Positions 1 through 12,547 of a stretch of 64,000 nt of DNA are shown piece after piece (position 1 is the first letter of the stretch; each line of letters starts with the position of its first letter). The translations under genes and the position numbers were made by a program. Source of the DNA: Eonycteris spelaea (taxonomy: Eukaryota; Chordata; Mammalia; Chiroptera; Pteropodidae); contig PUFA01000027.1 in assembly GCA_003508835.1 (NCBI GenBank), positions 4,712,001-4,776,000 of the forward strand, given 5' to 3'. The notes under the pieces are model-generated. The model had not been told where the DNA came from. It made no database searches and saw nothing but the letters and a program-made list of their open reading frames with translations.

Positions 1-16
1 ACTTTGAATTTTCCAG

Positions 17-175
17 TTAAATAGATACATCGAAAAGTTGACCAATGAAATGAAAGAGGCTGGAAATTTGGAAGGGATATTACTTACTGGACTTACTAAA
101 GATGGCGTGGACTTAATGGAGAGTTATGTTGATAGGACTGGAGATGTCCAAACAGCAAGTTACTGCATGTTACAG
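17..175 (+). CDS. MIOS: MIOS exon A, helical region before the zinc domain
   Basis: This internal exon follows the acceptor TTTTCCAG and ends at donor ACAG|GTTAGT. It is 159 nt with phase 0 at both ends. It encodes 53 residues starting [16 protein letters not shown] and ending ASYCMLQ. The start codon suggested by a plain ORF call near position 38 is only a TTG inside the exon. The residues belong to the helical repeat region between the propeller and the zinc domain of the family. Confidence 0.95.
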
Positions 176-3100
176 GTTAGTGCATCATGGCAGCAGCTTA
201 AAGGAAAAAAAAAAGTTTAACTACATTCCGTATTTTCTTTCCTCATTGAGTGGGTATGCCCTTTTGATTGTTTTACATCTGTAGAATGTGTTTAACTTTA
301 ACCTAATCAGAGGACTTGCCTCATATTACTGCCCCTTAGACTCCCACATTGGGTTATCCAGTTTTTCCGTTCACTTTGGAAGTGTCAGTCTTGATTTTAT
401 GTAAAGCTCAAATGGAGCAGAGAAACCTCTTTCCAGCTTCTCCAGTTGACAGAACTGTACCTTCTGCACAAGATTGCCTCTCCCTGATCTGTACTACAGT
501 CTCACGTGAAGAACAGAGGCAGATTATTCCACAACTCTCTTAACTCTCGTTTTCCCTTTTTATTATCAGTGGACATGATTTGGGGAGCCCAGTTCATCTA
601 TATTTCTGTTTTTACTGTCCAGTGGCTACAGATTCCTGGCAAAGGTTCCCTTTTAGTTTACTGTTGTTGGAAATTCGGTGAAAATTTAGAGCATTCCACT
701 AAGATTTTGTATAGCCCTCCAGGTAATCATATCCTTTCATGCTTGGTGTCTTTCCTATTCTCATCCTTTTATATAATATTATAGGATGCCATGTGCTAGG
801 TAAACATAGCAAAATGCCTTTTCCCCCACCCACTTTCTTATAAACAAACCACAATGTGAATTTACCCTAAGGTATCAGGCCACTGTCCATGGATGGAATG
901 GTAGCCATCTAAACATAATGCATCATTTTTTTCTTCCTGAAATGAGATTACATCTGTTAAACTGTAGATATATGGCTACAGAGTGCAATGGGTTGATAAC
1001 CTTTTAACAAAATTTATAAAATATATTTAAAATGCAGACAAGTATGTAATGGGATCTTGTTTAAAAAAATCTCATATTCAGCTGCTTTTAATGGGATGTT
1101 TTCTCAGTTTATATGATCAAAATTAAGTCTACCATCTTGTTATTTGTTTTCCATTTTTTCCTTGTTTCTGTTCCTTTCCTGCCTTCCTTTGGGCTAATTG
1201 AATATTTCAGTATTTCACTTTATTTCATCTCTTGGCTTTTTAGCTATACCCCTTTTCATTATCTTTTTTTAAAGTAGTTGCTCAAGTTCTAACAATATGC
1301 CTCCTTAACTCATTAGTCACCTACCTCCTCATACTTCACATTTCACACCTGACACATTATGCTTCCTATTCCACCCTTTCTCTTTCAGACCCCACACCTA
1401 ACACTTTCTGCTTTTTGCTTCATATTTCATGTTTCACAAGTGTAAATTCCATTTGCATACCCTCTTCCTATTGTCATATATTTTATATCTACAAATGTTC
1501 CAAATTCCAAATTTTACTATTTTTGCTTTAAACAGTCAGTTATTTGTATATAAATTATGTGAAGAGTGAAAACATGGGCTTTTATATTTATTTACTTATT
1601 ATTCCTGCTACTATTTAGACCAATAGACTCAAATTTTTTTGATATAATTCCTCTTTGGTCTTTACCTTTAGCATTTCTTGTACAGATTTACTGGTGACAG
1701 ATTCTCTCTGCTTCATTTTAACTGAAAATGTTCATTTTATTCTGTTTTGCTTTCAGCACTTTAAAGATGTGGTTTTATAGTCTGGTCGCCATTGTTTCTG
1801 ATGAGAAGTCAGCTGTTATCTTTGTTTCACCTATGTAATGTTTTCTTTTTTTTCCTTGGGCTGCTTTCAAGATTTTCTTTTTGATTTTCAGCAGTTTAAC
1901 CTTGATACCTAATGTGGTTCTTTTTATCCTGCTCGTGATTCAGTGAGCTTCTTGGATTTGTAAGTCATTGTTTTTCATCAGATTTGAGAAGTGTTCAGGC
2001 ATTATTTCTCTTCTTGAACTATATTACATATATATTGAACCATTTGATATTATCCCATTGGTATCTGAGACTGTTCATTTTTCTTCCATCTTTTTTTCCC
2101 TTTTTTCTTCAAATGGAATAAATTCTACTGATTTATTCATTGATTCTCTGTCACCTTCTTTCTGATGTTAATTTTTCCAGAGAATACTTAATTTTAGTTG
2201 TACTTTTTAGTTTTAGAATCATTTTTATCGTTTATATTTTTCAGCTCATATCCCTATCCACTAATTAAAACAGTTTCTCTTTAAATCTTTGAACATGTCT
2301 AATAGCTGCATTGAACTCATGTCAGCTAACTAACATACGGGCTCTTTTTAGATTTCTTGTTATTTTTTGACTGCCTTTTTCCTTGACTTCAAGCCACATA
2401 TTACCTGCTTATATGTCTAGTGATTTTCATTGAATACTGCATGTTACAGTAACATTATAGAACTCTGGATCCTTTTACCTTTTTCCGAAGAATTTTGGTT
2501 AACTTTTGTAAGTTCAATTACTTGATCACTTTGGGTTTACATTTTGCTTCTGTGGACCGTTGTAAGCCTAAGAAGTTTCACAAGCCCTTCTAAGTTGATC
2601 AGATTTAATTTTGAACTGTTTCCTCTGCAGATTTTGTTAGAGCTTGATAATAGATTTTATTGGCACAGATCTAGAGAAGACATACTAAATGTGAATTGAC
2701 CAAATTCTTTCTTAGTTTGTTTTTACTGTCACAGAAGGCACAGGAGTTGGGGATATGAAAATTTCCTATTTTTCTGTGAATTTTCTTTTCAAACCAGAGG
2801 TTGTATTCTACTTTAATATTTAGTTCCTGCTAAGTTGGTCATAATTAGGACTAGAGTAGATGTTTACTTTTTTAAGAAATAAAATTGTCAACTAAGTTTT
2901 TACATGTTCTTTTAGCTGAATTTAACTTTGGTCATTGAAATTACTACCTAATTAATAGGTGAAAGATATGCTGCTTCTGTATTGATGGAATGTCTAAATA
3001 GATTGATTTATTAGCTATTACAGGTTTCTTCTCTTTTTTTTTAAGTAAGATCATGCTGAGTTTTGAAATTTTCTATCTGGTTACCATACAACTGGGAAAA

Positions 3101-6100
3101 CTGGACTTCAGATTGATGCCCATGACATCATTGGAGTAGAGGCTTTCTCTACATTCTTCATCATGTAAAGTTTAGGAAGATGTGCTGGACAGGGCTAAAA
3201 TATTCTGTGAAGACCTAAAAGCAGGCATAAGTGAAAAGTGAATGTCACAGCTGTCAGGGAAAATACAGGTTTAGGGAAAGTCTTACTGGCAAGAAATTAA
3301 AGTTCTTAATGAGAAGAAATCTAAAGTAAATTTAAGGAAAAGAAATTTTCATTATGGCCTAGGGATATAACAAGTAGGAACATTTTTGGTTTGGTTGTAT
3401 TTCTTTTTAAGTTTTAAGGTGATAAATGTATATTTTAACTGTGAACAAGAGAGACAATAGACAAGTTTAACTTTCAGATAAATAGATGTATGAAAAATGG
3501 CATCTTGGTTTACAGTGCATCTCTAGATACGAAAGACCAGGCTTAGTATTACTTTAAAGATGACTAAGCAGTTTTGATGTGCATTTAGATGACATAGTAA
3601 ACAAATTTTGTGAACCCAGAGGTTTTGTTGGGACAAATAGTGTTCATATCATTCTTTACTGCATTAGGAAGGTGAATTATTTGCTCTTGGGTTTTTAACC
3701 TTCAATAAGAAATAGAGAATATTTCCCTGGCCAGATATAATGATATATACAGTTCATATTTCTGTCATTAGTATAGGTCAGCTTAAGGTAAATTAATGGA
3801 GCTTCTATCAGTTATTTTATCTATATCTTCACTAGGAGCCAGCTTTTGGCAAAAAGGAGGCCTCTTCTGTGTGACTCATACTAACTTGTTACCTAGAATC
3901 ATCTGGTTTATCCAGGAAATTTTAAAACTGAAATAACTCATGTTTTCTTTTTAGGGTTCTCCTTTAGATGTTCTTAAAGATGAAAGAGTTCAGTACTGGA
4001 TTGAGAATTATAGAAACTTATTAGATGCCTGGAGGTTTTGGCACAAACGAGCTGAATTCGATATTCACAGGAGTAAATTGGATCCCAGTTCCAAGCCTTT
4101 AGCACAGGTAAGTACGTGATTTTAGAAAGAATAAAATTGTAACATGTACCTATTAGTCCAGCCAAAAATAGAAGTGTTTGTTTACAGCATGTTATATGAG
4201 ATAAATTTAGAGTTAAATTTAATAAATTAGTATTAGCTCATTCTTTTTTTATATTGAGTTCCCATCGATGCCTTTGTCTATCCCAGACTGCACTTTGTCC
4301 TTGATCTTCCTATTTTTGTTGGTCCTACCACGTCCTAGTAATCATCTCAGTGGCTTGAGCTTTAGTATGAGACACAGCAAAACACTGTAGGCCTATCAGG
4401 TCTTAGGCAAACCCAAATCAGCCCTAGGGCTGTCTGAGGTTTTCCAGTATATTGCAAGTCCTTTCAGAATCTAAACCATTATATGATTTTATAAATTCCA
4501 TTTATGTATTGTTTTATGCACTATTTATATGTAATAAGGCAGGATTTTTTTAACAGTGTATACATATATAACTATATGTCTGATTACACATGAAAATTTT
4601 AATTTTTTCCTTTTAGCATTAATTTAAAGAAGATCATTATCTCGTAAAGCACATGACATGAGATCACTGTATATCTAAGTCCAGATATTAAATATCAGGT
4701 ATATCCTCAGTGTGAGCACTGGATGGTGCTATTTTCTTAATTTAGAATGAAAAATTAGTTCTATTAAAACAACCTGAGTGTTAGTAAAATGGCACAACAT
4801 GATAATATGTGTTACTGATCTATATGATAAGTGTTCAAGAGCCTAGGAGTTTAATATAAAAGCAAAATGAACAGTTTCTATTGCTATTATTCTAACGTTT
4901 TAACTATTTACCATTACATGATTCTTAACTTCTTTTTATCTTAGAAAATGAGTGTTTTCATTACAAGAAAATTTTGTTCAGGAGATTATAACATAGAACT
5001 TTGTGTCAGAAGTCATACTGGGATATTTTTTAATGTCTAGTGTGAACTCTAAAATGTTGGGAATCTAATGTTACCAAGTTTATCTGTTGTACATCAGTGA
5101 TATTAGGAAGAATATAAAACTAAATAAAGGTGACAGAAAAGTACTCAAATAATGTAACTGCTAAGTCAAAATAAAATGAGAGCTAGCCATACTTAGCAGA
5201 TAACAAATTATTTTATAATAGAAAATAAAGTTTAAACGTTAAAGTAATTTGTTAGGATCAAATTGAATTATTTTATTTATAACGTTTGCATTATATTTTA
5301 ACTCCTTTTATTTTTCCATAGGTGTTTGTGAGTTGCAATTTCTGTGGCAAGTCTATCTCCTACAGTTGTTCAACTGTGCCTCATCAGGGCAGAGGTTTTA
5401 GTCAATATGGTGTCAGTGGCTCACCAACAAAGTCTAAAGTCACAAGTTGCCCTGGCTGTCGAAAACCCCTTCCTCGATGTGCACTTTGTCTCATTAATAT
5501 GGGAACACCTGTTTCTAGCTGTCCTGGTATGACAATTCTATAGTATACTTTTCTGAGCTGAATTGTTTATACATGATTAACTTATTGTTGTAAATAAAAA
5601 TATACTAACTTGATTTTATATTATTTCTAAGAGCAAGCCACTTTGTTGGCCTGAGTTCGCTATAGTTTATAAAATCTGTACACTAAAAGTAAAATCTATA
5701 CCCAAGATATCTCAGGGAGTCTCACAAATTCTGGCCAATTTGAAATTAGTGAGAAGAGCTTAAATGTTAAGTAATTTTATAATTATACCACTGTCTTATC
5801 ACTTTTTCTAAGAGGAGTTCCCTAGAATTTTATATTTAAAAGTTAGTGTGCCCTCAGCTATTAAAAATTATCTTGTATGGAGTACTTTAATAGTCTCAAA
5901 GCACTTTCACATTTACTCTTATTTCAGCTTCAAAATCTGCTGCGAGATGCACAGAGAAAGTATTAACCTAGAAGTCAGATCCCTTTACTTGTAGATTTTG
6001 GTGCTGTTTCTGCTACTGTTTGTCAGCTACCTAGTAAATATATTCTACATAAATATTTTTTAATGGTTAGAAATATTAGGATTATTATTTACGCTTATAG

Positions 6101-9100
6101 TAAACTTACAGAAAAAAATTTTGAGAACAGTAGATAATTGAATATAATGTACCCAGTAGCTGCAAAGATTCCAGCTATTTATATAACTTGAATATGATAC
6201 AAAGGCAAAAATTTTAATTAAGAACGTTTGAATATTTGGCATACTGATTTAGTAAAAATGAATAAAGAACTGGATATGCTGTCAGAATGCCTGTTGTAGT
6301 TCTAGCTCTGACATTCGGTCTGTGTCATTAAGCGTTACTTTAGCCCTTTTTTATATAAAATGTTGGACCGGGAGATCCTTTCTAGTTATGAAATTTTGTA
6401 ATTCTTTTCTGCAGCTGATTCATGTAAGTAGCCTTTTTAATTGTTACATTAACATCTATGAAAGATTTGCTGGTATCATTGGCTGTGTATTTTTCAGTCT
6501 AGATCCCTTTTTTTAAGCAAAAGCATATTTTCAAATGTATGTGTTTCTATTTAAATTTTAGTCAAGGATTTTCACTTTATACATTGCATATTGATCACTT
6601 TTTTTTTGGCCCTCATAAATAATAAATAAAAATCTGCTACAGTGAAAAAACAAGGAGGAGATTATAGCGTAAATAAGTTCTTTTTGAACTGAGTTGAGAT
6701 ATATTATAATAGTTAAATTCATACATCTTTTGGACCATAAGCCTCAGAAAGCTCTAATAGCCTAAGTAATGTTCCTTTTTGCTAGATAATAGCTTTTCAT
6801 TCTTTCCTGTTTTGAAATAGGGAAGAAAAGATAAAAACAATTTTCTAGAATTTGAAGAAAATTAAATCTTAAAGCATCTCAACTCTCTGTTATGGAGACT
6901 ATTAATTTAATACATATTAAACACTCAGGTTTATCAAATATTAACACTTGCCTGAGAAATATTTTTCTAATTTGCTTCATAAATAATTTCTTTATATAAA
7001 TATATATTTGAGCACTTGTTTAATACACTAAGAGAAGGCTCATGCACTGGTTGAATCAAAGATTCTCATGGAGCTTAGGGTATACAATGAACATAGTTAA
7101 CTAATCTAAAATAAGAAATGATATGTTCTAGAAAATAAGTACTGGTCCAGACTCCCTTATTTGTCATTCCAAAATCTCTGAAAAGATATGAAAATCCAAA
7201 CTTTAAAAAAAATAAATTTATAATCTCATTTGGCCAAACAAAAACCGGTTCAGAATTGACATGAGACTATTAAGGTTTTTATTTCTCCTATTTATTTGTA
7301 AATATTCATATGTTTCACTGCAGAAATACTTATGTGTGATGACAGGGTGATGCTTCAGACTTTCCTGGAGGTGTTTTATGATATTTGCTCATTATTTTTC
7401 TAAAATTCCAACACATTTTGAATTCTGAAATACATTAAGCTCCCTGACGCAAATAAGGGATATTATATGAAGAAAGTGTTAGGAATTTTGAAAGAGGAAA
7501 CATTACTTCCAGATGAAGGATATCTGGAAAACTTCAGAAAGAAAATGCCATTTAAGGTAGTCCTTTAAAGTTTGATAGATTTAAATATGTGAAGATTTTA
7601 GGGACACTTTTCCATTCATAGACTACGAGTAAACAGCATGATCTAAGGTGAAGAGATTGGTGGGTATGATAAGAGAATGTATGGAAACTAGCGTGTGCAT
7701 CATTGTGACAAGGGTGTAGGAAGTGGACTAATAGGAAATAGTGTAAGAAAAATAGGGGTCTGACTATGATCTTTAAAGGCATTGCTGAGCTAATTACAAT
7801 TAATAAATAAATACTTTTTTTGGTATGTAAAATGAGAAGAATCTGACTTCCAAAATAAGACAGGGCCCATTAGAAATCAAATGTTGGCTCATGGGAGTTA
7901 AAGATTCAGGTGTACAAACCCTCTTGCAATCAGAGATTGCATTCATTTATCACATTTCATGATCCAAATGTCCAGGATTTCCATAAGCTTATTTACCTCA
8001 GGGTTGCATATTTTTACACTCAATTGTGCTTTGAAGATCGGAACTCTGTTGAAACTTTCAATAGTTAATGATTACAGATGTTTATAATTATATGTTTATA
8101 TAATTATGGTTGACCCTGAAACAACATGGTTTGATCTGCATGGATCCACCACTTCTCAGACTTTTTTCATTAAATAACAGTTGGCCTTCCACATCCCCAG
8201 GTTTCGCATCTGCAAATTCAACCAACCACAGTTCGAAATATATTTAAGCAGCGTTTTCTATATGCAGTTGGGAATCCGTGGATTGTTCTGTGCCATTTTA
8301 TATAGGCGACTTGAGCACCTACTATCCACAGGGGTCCTAGAATCAGTCTCCAGTGGATACTGAGGAATACTTGTAGTTAAGATTTGAAGAGTAAAAGTTA
8401 TACTTGGTTTTAGACTACACAGGGGTCAGCACTCCTAACCCCTGTGTTCAAGGGTCAACTGTATTTATAAATATTTATAACTATTTGTGATGTTTATAAA
8501 TAGTACCTATGTTCTCATTGCTAGAAATGTTACAGTGAACAAAACAGACAAGCCCTTATAGAGCTTAACTTCTAGGTATGATTTTTAAAGTTAGATTGTA
8601 CTGGTTTCTTTCTCTCTTCTGTTGTTATTATTAAGTGCCTAAGTGAAAGTCTTTCCCTCAACTGTTCTGTAGCACTTATCTTCATAATTCATTACAAATC
8701 TTTTAAGATTTAAAGCTACTTGATTTTAAAAAGCCTTTTCACAGCATAGCCAGCTTTGTGTGTGTGTGTGAAAGAAGAGAAAAAGTTTACTTCTCTTAAA
8801 AAAATTTAAAAAATAAAAAGTTTTTCATGCAGCAGCAAGGTAGACCTTAATATTTTCAACTCTCATCAGAGAAACATAAGGATTATTCTGTTCTGGATTC
8901 AGTTCTGTGTTCTGTGTGTTAGAATTTAAAAAAACAAAGTGAAAATCATTAACACAAAAGTATAAAAATTTATCTTTAAAAGGTATATATATTCTTTTAC
9001 TTTTTTCCCCCTTTTTCATTGTTATCTGTTTTCATGAAATTTTTAGGAAGAATTTTAGTGTATTTATATCTTAAATTCTTGAACCACTTACATGTCCTTT

Positions 9101-12100
9101 CACCTTCATATCATTACAGGTGGGTATTTTAAAAAAACTGTTCAAGGCTATCCCTGGGGTCATTAAAGTGTGACCAGCAATGGTCCAGGGGAAATTTTGC
9201 ATATGGCATCATGTCATAATAGGTACACGTTGCTTAATTAAACTTAACATTTTTACTTACTTACTTTTCTTTTTTTGTCTCTAATTATATACAATATTAA
9301 AATATTTTAATTTCATTTGTTGTTTTAGAACAAAAGAAAACATGTCAAGGTGACCAAAATGAATAGAATGAGCATTTTTTGAGCACTAAATGTTACGTAA
9401 ATATGTGCATGAAGATGTACATGTGTGACCACGCATGTGTAATAACACATTTTTCTTCAGTATTTACGACCCATAACACAGATAGGAATGTATTTTTATG
9501 TGCTGCAGTAAATCAGACATCCAGTGAGTCCCCTATCCTGCTTGAGATAACGTTGTCTTTACTAGTTAGTGTCTTCGATCCTTTCTCTCTGCCTAGTTCA
9601 CCTCTTCCTTCTCCCCAGAGGACACTGTCCAAAATTGTGTGTTACTCAGTCTCTAGTGTCTCTGTATAATTTTATCACATGTTTAGTTTTGTCTGTATTT
9701 TAAATTCTATACAAATGAATCATGTGGAATATATCCTTTGATTTGCCTTTTCTGGTCAACATTGGAGTTTTATCTTTTTTTTTTTTTTAGTTGTGCTGAT
9801 GAATATAGCTGTAGTTTATTCATTTTTCATTTCTATTATTCCATTTATGATGATAGCAGTTTTTTCACTCTGGTGTTGATGGACATTTGGATTGTTTCCA
9901 GATTTTTGCTATTATGAGCAATGTTGCTATTAACATTTCTGCTTATATCTATTTTAGCATATACAAAAGTTCCTCCAGTGTGTTTACCTAGAAGTAGAAT
10001 TGCTAAATCATACTGTTTGCCAATGTTTTGCTTAGGATTTTTATGTATCTATTCAGGAGTGAGATTAGCCTGCAATCTTCCTTCCTCATATTATCTTTGT
10101 CTGGTTTTGTTAGCAGAGTTATGCCAGCCTCATGAAGTGCTTTGGGAAATTTCCCCTCTTTTCCTGTTCTTTGAAAGAGTTTGTATAGATGAAAATTACC
10201 TGTTCTTTCAATGTTCAGTAGAACTCACTTGTAAACTGGACTTGGTATTCTTTTCGTGGGAAGATTTTTAAACTACTGATTATTTCTCTAAAGTTGTTAA
10301 TTCAGATAGCTTCTTGGTGGGTTTGATACTTTATATTTTTCAATTTTTTATTGGCTATCAAAACTATAAGGAACTATAAGGAAACTCCTTTTATTTGGTA
10401 TTTTTTTAATCTAAACTAGATCCTAGAATTAAAATTACTATTTCAATATAATATATAATTTGTATTTTGACATAATTTTAGAAATACCTTTTAAGAATCT
10501 TTGATTAAAATATTCTTTTGATGTAGTTAATGAAGATCATTTTCTTTAACCCATAGGAGGATCCAAATCAGATGAAAAAGTAGACTTGAGCAAGGACAAA
10601 AAATTAGCTCAGTTTAACAACTGGTTTACATGGTGTCACAATTGCAGGCACGGTGGGCATGCTGGACATATGCTTAGTTGGTTCAGGTAATGAGCACATT
10701 TCTTCTTTTTTCTTTTTTCTTCGTTGTCTTTTTTTTTTTTTTTAATGCAATTACTGCTGCCTAGAATGTTCTTCTCTGAAACCTTTGCCTGGAAGCTCCT
10801 GTCTTCAAGGTTCTGCTTAAGTATCACTCACTTAGTGAGGTCATATTTATTTTCATTCCAGTCAAAACTGATTTCTTTTGTTATGCTTTCTTAATAAAGT
10901 ATGCTTTTCCTTTATTAAAGCTATTACAATTTGTATTTGAAAATTGATTTTGTGGTGATTTGTTTAATGCTGCCTACTAAATTCCTATCTGATTTGTTCT
11001 GTTTGCCTGTGACAAAGTAGTAGGAAATATTTAACAAAATGAATAAAGGAATGAAATTAAAATTGTACTATTAAATTTTGACCCACAATCAACTAAACAT
11101 TTCCAAATTGGCAATGCTGTAATCAGTGATCATTTTATAGATATGTGCTAGGAAAAAGTGTTTTATGTACTCTAAAATACAAAAGTATCATTTGTTTTGG
11201 CACGTTATTACTATTATTTAGTTTTGTTAACAATGCCTTCCATTTTCTATCTCTTCCCTTTCCCCCCTAAAAAAAAATCAAGGAGAACTTTCTTTTTAAG
11301 TGAGTTTATATAATAAATGCTTAGAATAGTGCCTATAATAGTAAGTTCTCAGTAAAGGTTCACTGTTATTATTAAATTTCTATTTGATATTTATCCTACA
11401 TTTTAATGATAAAGATTATAATCTTTAGTAAAATCATACTTGTTAATTGTCATTTTCAATTTGGTTTTTATCTACTGTATTTTAGAGAATTTTTTTACTT
11501 TGTTATTGATTCAGATTCTTAGTTTGAATAATTACACATATTGACTGTATCCCAATTAAATAGTTGAATATCCTGATTACTTATAAAAGTAAATTTAGAC
11601 TAATTATTTTTGAAAGGAATGAGGCCCTTTCAAAGGTAGTTAGCACATTTTTTCTTTAATAGGCTCGGAGTTAGAGGAGATGAAACAGATGGCCTTTTAA
11701 ATAATTCAGGTTTATACAGCCAAAGGATGAATTTCTTCTTTACCGTCACCTGAGTTAACAAAGGTTTTGTCAACATTTCCATTATTAGGTATCTTCTGTA
11801 ATCTTAAATGATAAAATTAAAACATATAATAAATAGTTTAAATATGATGTGTGGGTTAAGTATTTGAATAGCATTATTTGGGGAAAGGATATGTTTATAC
11901 TTTTTTACAACTAACTGAATATCCTAGCATATGTAATATGTAATTGAACTATAAGTTAAATGATAGAGTGCATATCAAACTAATTGCATCAGTTATCTTC
12001 TAAATGAACTTGTTATGTAGAAAGAAAGCCCCTCGTGCAGTGGAGACTCTCAAGACCATATTTACCATTTACTTTGAATAGTGCCAGCGGCCCTGTAATC

Positions 12101-12547
12101 CTTATTGTTACAGCTTTTACACCCGGTTTGTCACATTGGCTTTAATTTAAATTCTGAGCACATCCTTGTCACTTTATAACTGTAAATGAGATATCTTGTT
12201 ATATATTTACAAAGTAAAGTTATTCCTTTTTCAGTAACTTTCTCCCCAAGTTCAGCTTGGCAGTCATTTCTAATTTAATGCTTTTAATGCTTTTTGTTTT
12301 GGGGTTTTAATTCCTGTATTTTTCCAAATACCATTTTGGAAAATTGCATTATAGATATAGATAAGTTACGGATGAATAAATGTAGTATGTATGTATGTAT
12401 GTATGTATGTATAATTTATATTTTTAACTATCACTTGGCCTATTTTTTAGGGACCATGCAGAGTGTCCCGTGTCTGCATGCACGTGTAAATGTATGCAGT
12501 TGGATACAACAGGGAATCTGGTACCTGCAGAGACTATCCAGCCATAA
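17..12547 (+). CDS. MIOS: MIOS, GATOR2 complex subunit, C-terminal 247 residues (5' part outside window)
   Basis: MIOS is a subunit of GATOR2, which acts at the lysosome to relieve GATOR1 inhibition and so allows amino acids to activate mTORC1. The coding parts join as 17-175, 3955-4107, 5322-5526, 10557-10686 and 12451-12547, 744 nt in all, in one open frame to TAA. Intron phases are 0, 0, 1 and 2, and every intron is GT..AG. The peptide includes [60 protein letters not shown] and [10 protein letters not shown] and ends VPAETIQP. I recognise this as the MIOS C-terminus (human protein about 875 aa). The repeated CxxC pairs and histidines form the zinc-binding C-terminal domain, known in the family to pair GATOR2 subunits. 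The N-terminal WD40 propeller must be encoded left of position 1. No frameshift or stop is present. Confidence 0.97.
176..3954 (+). other. MIOS intron between exons A and B
   Basis: This 3.8-kb intron contains no supported gene. Its main content is an antisense L1 remnant at about 1130-2660. The flanks (176-1130 and 2660-3954) are AT-rich sequence in which I see no recognisable element. Confidence 0.85.
1130..2660 (-). mobile_element. Old L1 (L1M-type) fragment
   Basis: The segment follows, with many substitutions, the reverse complement of a widespread mammalian L1 region. Recognisable pieces are CAGCACTTTAAAGATGTGG, TCTGATGAGAAGTCAGCTG, GTGAGCTTCTTGGATTTG and CTGAGACTGTTCATTTTTCT in the expected order. 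It is full of stops and has no coding capacity. It lies antisense to MIOS. Confidence 0.7.
3955..4107 (+). CDS. MIOS: MIOS exon B
   Basis: The acceptor TTTTTAG|GG and donor CACAG|GTAAGT (consensus) bound a 153-nt exon with phase 0 at both ends. It encodes 51 residues from [15 protein letters not shown] to [10 protein letters not shown]. The sequence is rich in aromatic and charged residues ([14 protein letters not shown]), consistent with the last helices before the zinc-binding domain. Confidence 0.96.
4108..5321 (+). other. MIOS intron between exons B and C
   Basis: This 1.2-kb AT-rich intron shows no gene and no repeat that I can recognise. It ends in a normal pyrimidine-rich acceptor. 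Confidence 0.8.
5322..5526 (+). CDS. MIOS: MIOS exon C, first half of the zinc-binding domain
   Basis: The acceptor TTTTTCCATAG precedes GTGTTTGTG, and the exon ends CCTG|GTATGA in phase 1. It encodes [10 protein letters not shown], a serine/glycine linker ([18 protein letters not shown]), then [14 protein letters not shown] and SSCPG. The CxxC pairs CNFC, CPGC and CALC are the likely zinc ligands. Confidence 0.96.
7148..7466. mobile_element. Possible short Tigger-like DNA transposon remnant
   Basis: The left end reads ACTCCCTTATTTGTCATTCC and the right end, read in reverse complement, TATCCCTTATTTGCGTC, giving a plausible imperfect terminal inverted repeat about 320 bp apart. The interior (AAAATCC, ACATTTTGAATTCTGAAAT) resembles a common mammalian Tigger-derived family. 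The assignment is tentative. Confidence 0.4.
7540..7790 (+). mobile_element. L2 LINE fragment
   Basis: The order of short matches (AAACAGCATGATCTAAGG, GTGACAAGGGTGTAGGAAG, GTCTGACTATGATCTTTAAAGG) resembles the 3' part of mammalian L2 in plus orientation. Divergence is high. Confidence 0.45.
8107..8461. mobile_element. Tigger-family DNA transposon (outer), interrupted by a second Tigger element
   Basis: The left end GGTTGACCCTGAAACAACA and the right end, in reverse complement CAGTTGACCCTTGAACACAG, form the terminal inverted repeats of a common mammalian Tigger-derived nonautonomous element. The interior is split by a separate element at about 8177-8373. No transposase reading frame remains. 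Confidence 0.75.
8177..8373. mobile_element. MER2-like Tigger element nested in the outer Tigger
   Basis: It starts CAGTTGGCCTTCCACATCCC, continues with GCATCTGCAAATTCAACCAAC, and ends CAGTGGATACTGAGGAATAC followed by TTGTAG. These are decayed forms of MER2-type termini and subterminal sequence. It interrupts the 8107-8461 element and is therefore younger than it. Confidence 0.75.
9640..10345 (-). mobile_element. L1 (L1M-type) 3' end and ORF2 remnant
   Basis: The stretch follows reversed L1 sequence. GTTGATGGACATTTGGATTG with TTTTGCTATTATGAGCAATG belongs to the 3' region, then GAGTTATGCCAGCCTCATGA and TTGAAAGAGTTTGTATAGAT to the end of ORF2. It is antisense to MIOS, and its apparent open frames are chance. 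Confidence 0.75.
10557..10686 (+). CDS. MIOS: MIOS exon D, WCHNC/HGGHAGH zinc-ligand segment
   Basis: The acceptor TTTAACCCATAG and donor TTCAG|GTAATG bound 130 nt (phase 1 in, phase 2 out). The product contains a lysine/aspartate-rich linker ([12 protein letters not shown]) followed by [20 protein letters not shown]. The C-x2-C-x3-H-x2-H spacing is RING/zinc-ribbon-like and typical of the C-termini of GATOR2 subunits. Confidence 0.96.
10687..12450 (+). other. MIOS last intron
   Basis: This 1.76-kb intron has no gene. It holds a pyrimidine-rich stretch just after the donor (10699-10743), a short piece resembling the 3' end of MIR near 11310-11375 and a tetranucleotide repeat before the acceptor. 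Confidence 0.8.
12385..12412 (+). repeat. (TATG)n microsatellite near the MIOS terminal-exon acceptor
   Basis: Seven uninterrupted TATG units end 38 nt before the AG of the last MIOS intron. The candidate branch-point sequence TTTTTAACTATCAC lies between the repeat and the acceptor. Confidence 0.9.
12451..12547 (+). CDS. MIOS: MIOS terminal coding exon and stop codon
   Basis: The acceptor CCTATTTTTTAG completes an arginine codon (AG|G) and the exon reads [14 protein letters not shown], then a short tail ending AETIQP and TAA at 12545-12547. The cysteines here finish the zinc-binding set. A TATG tetranucleotide repeat lies 38-66 nt upstream of the acceptor, next to the expected branch point. 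Confidence 0.96.

Larger units (their letters stand above)
5527..10556 (+). other. MIOS intron between exons C and D
   Basis: This 5.0-kb intron carries a possible Tigger-like element near 7.15 kb, an L2 fragment near 7.6 kb, nested Tigger elements at 8.1-8.46 kb, a short L2-like piece near 8.51-8.58 kb and an antisense L1 at 9.64-10.35 kb. Positions 5527-7140 hold nothing I can identify. Confidence 0.8.

Noticed and set aside
9921..10271. 116-codon open frame with membrane-like segments
   Set aside because: It coincides with reversed L1 3'/ORF2 sequence and is a chance frame.
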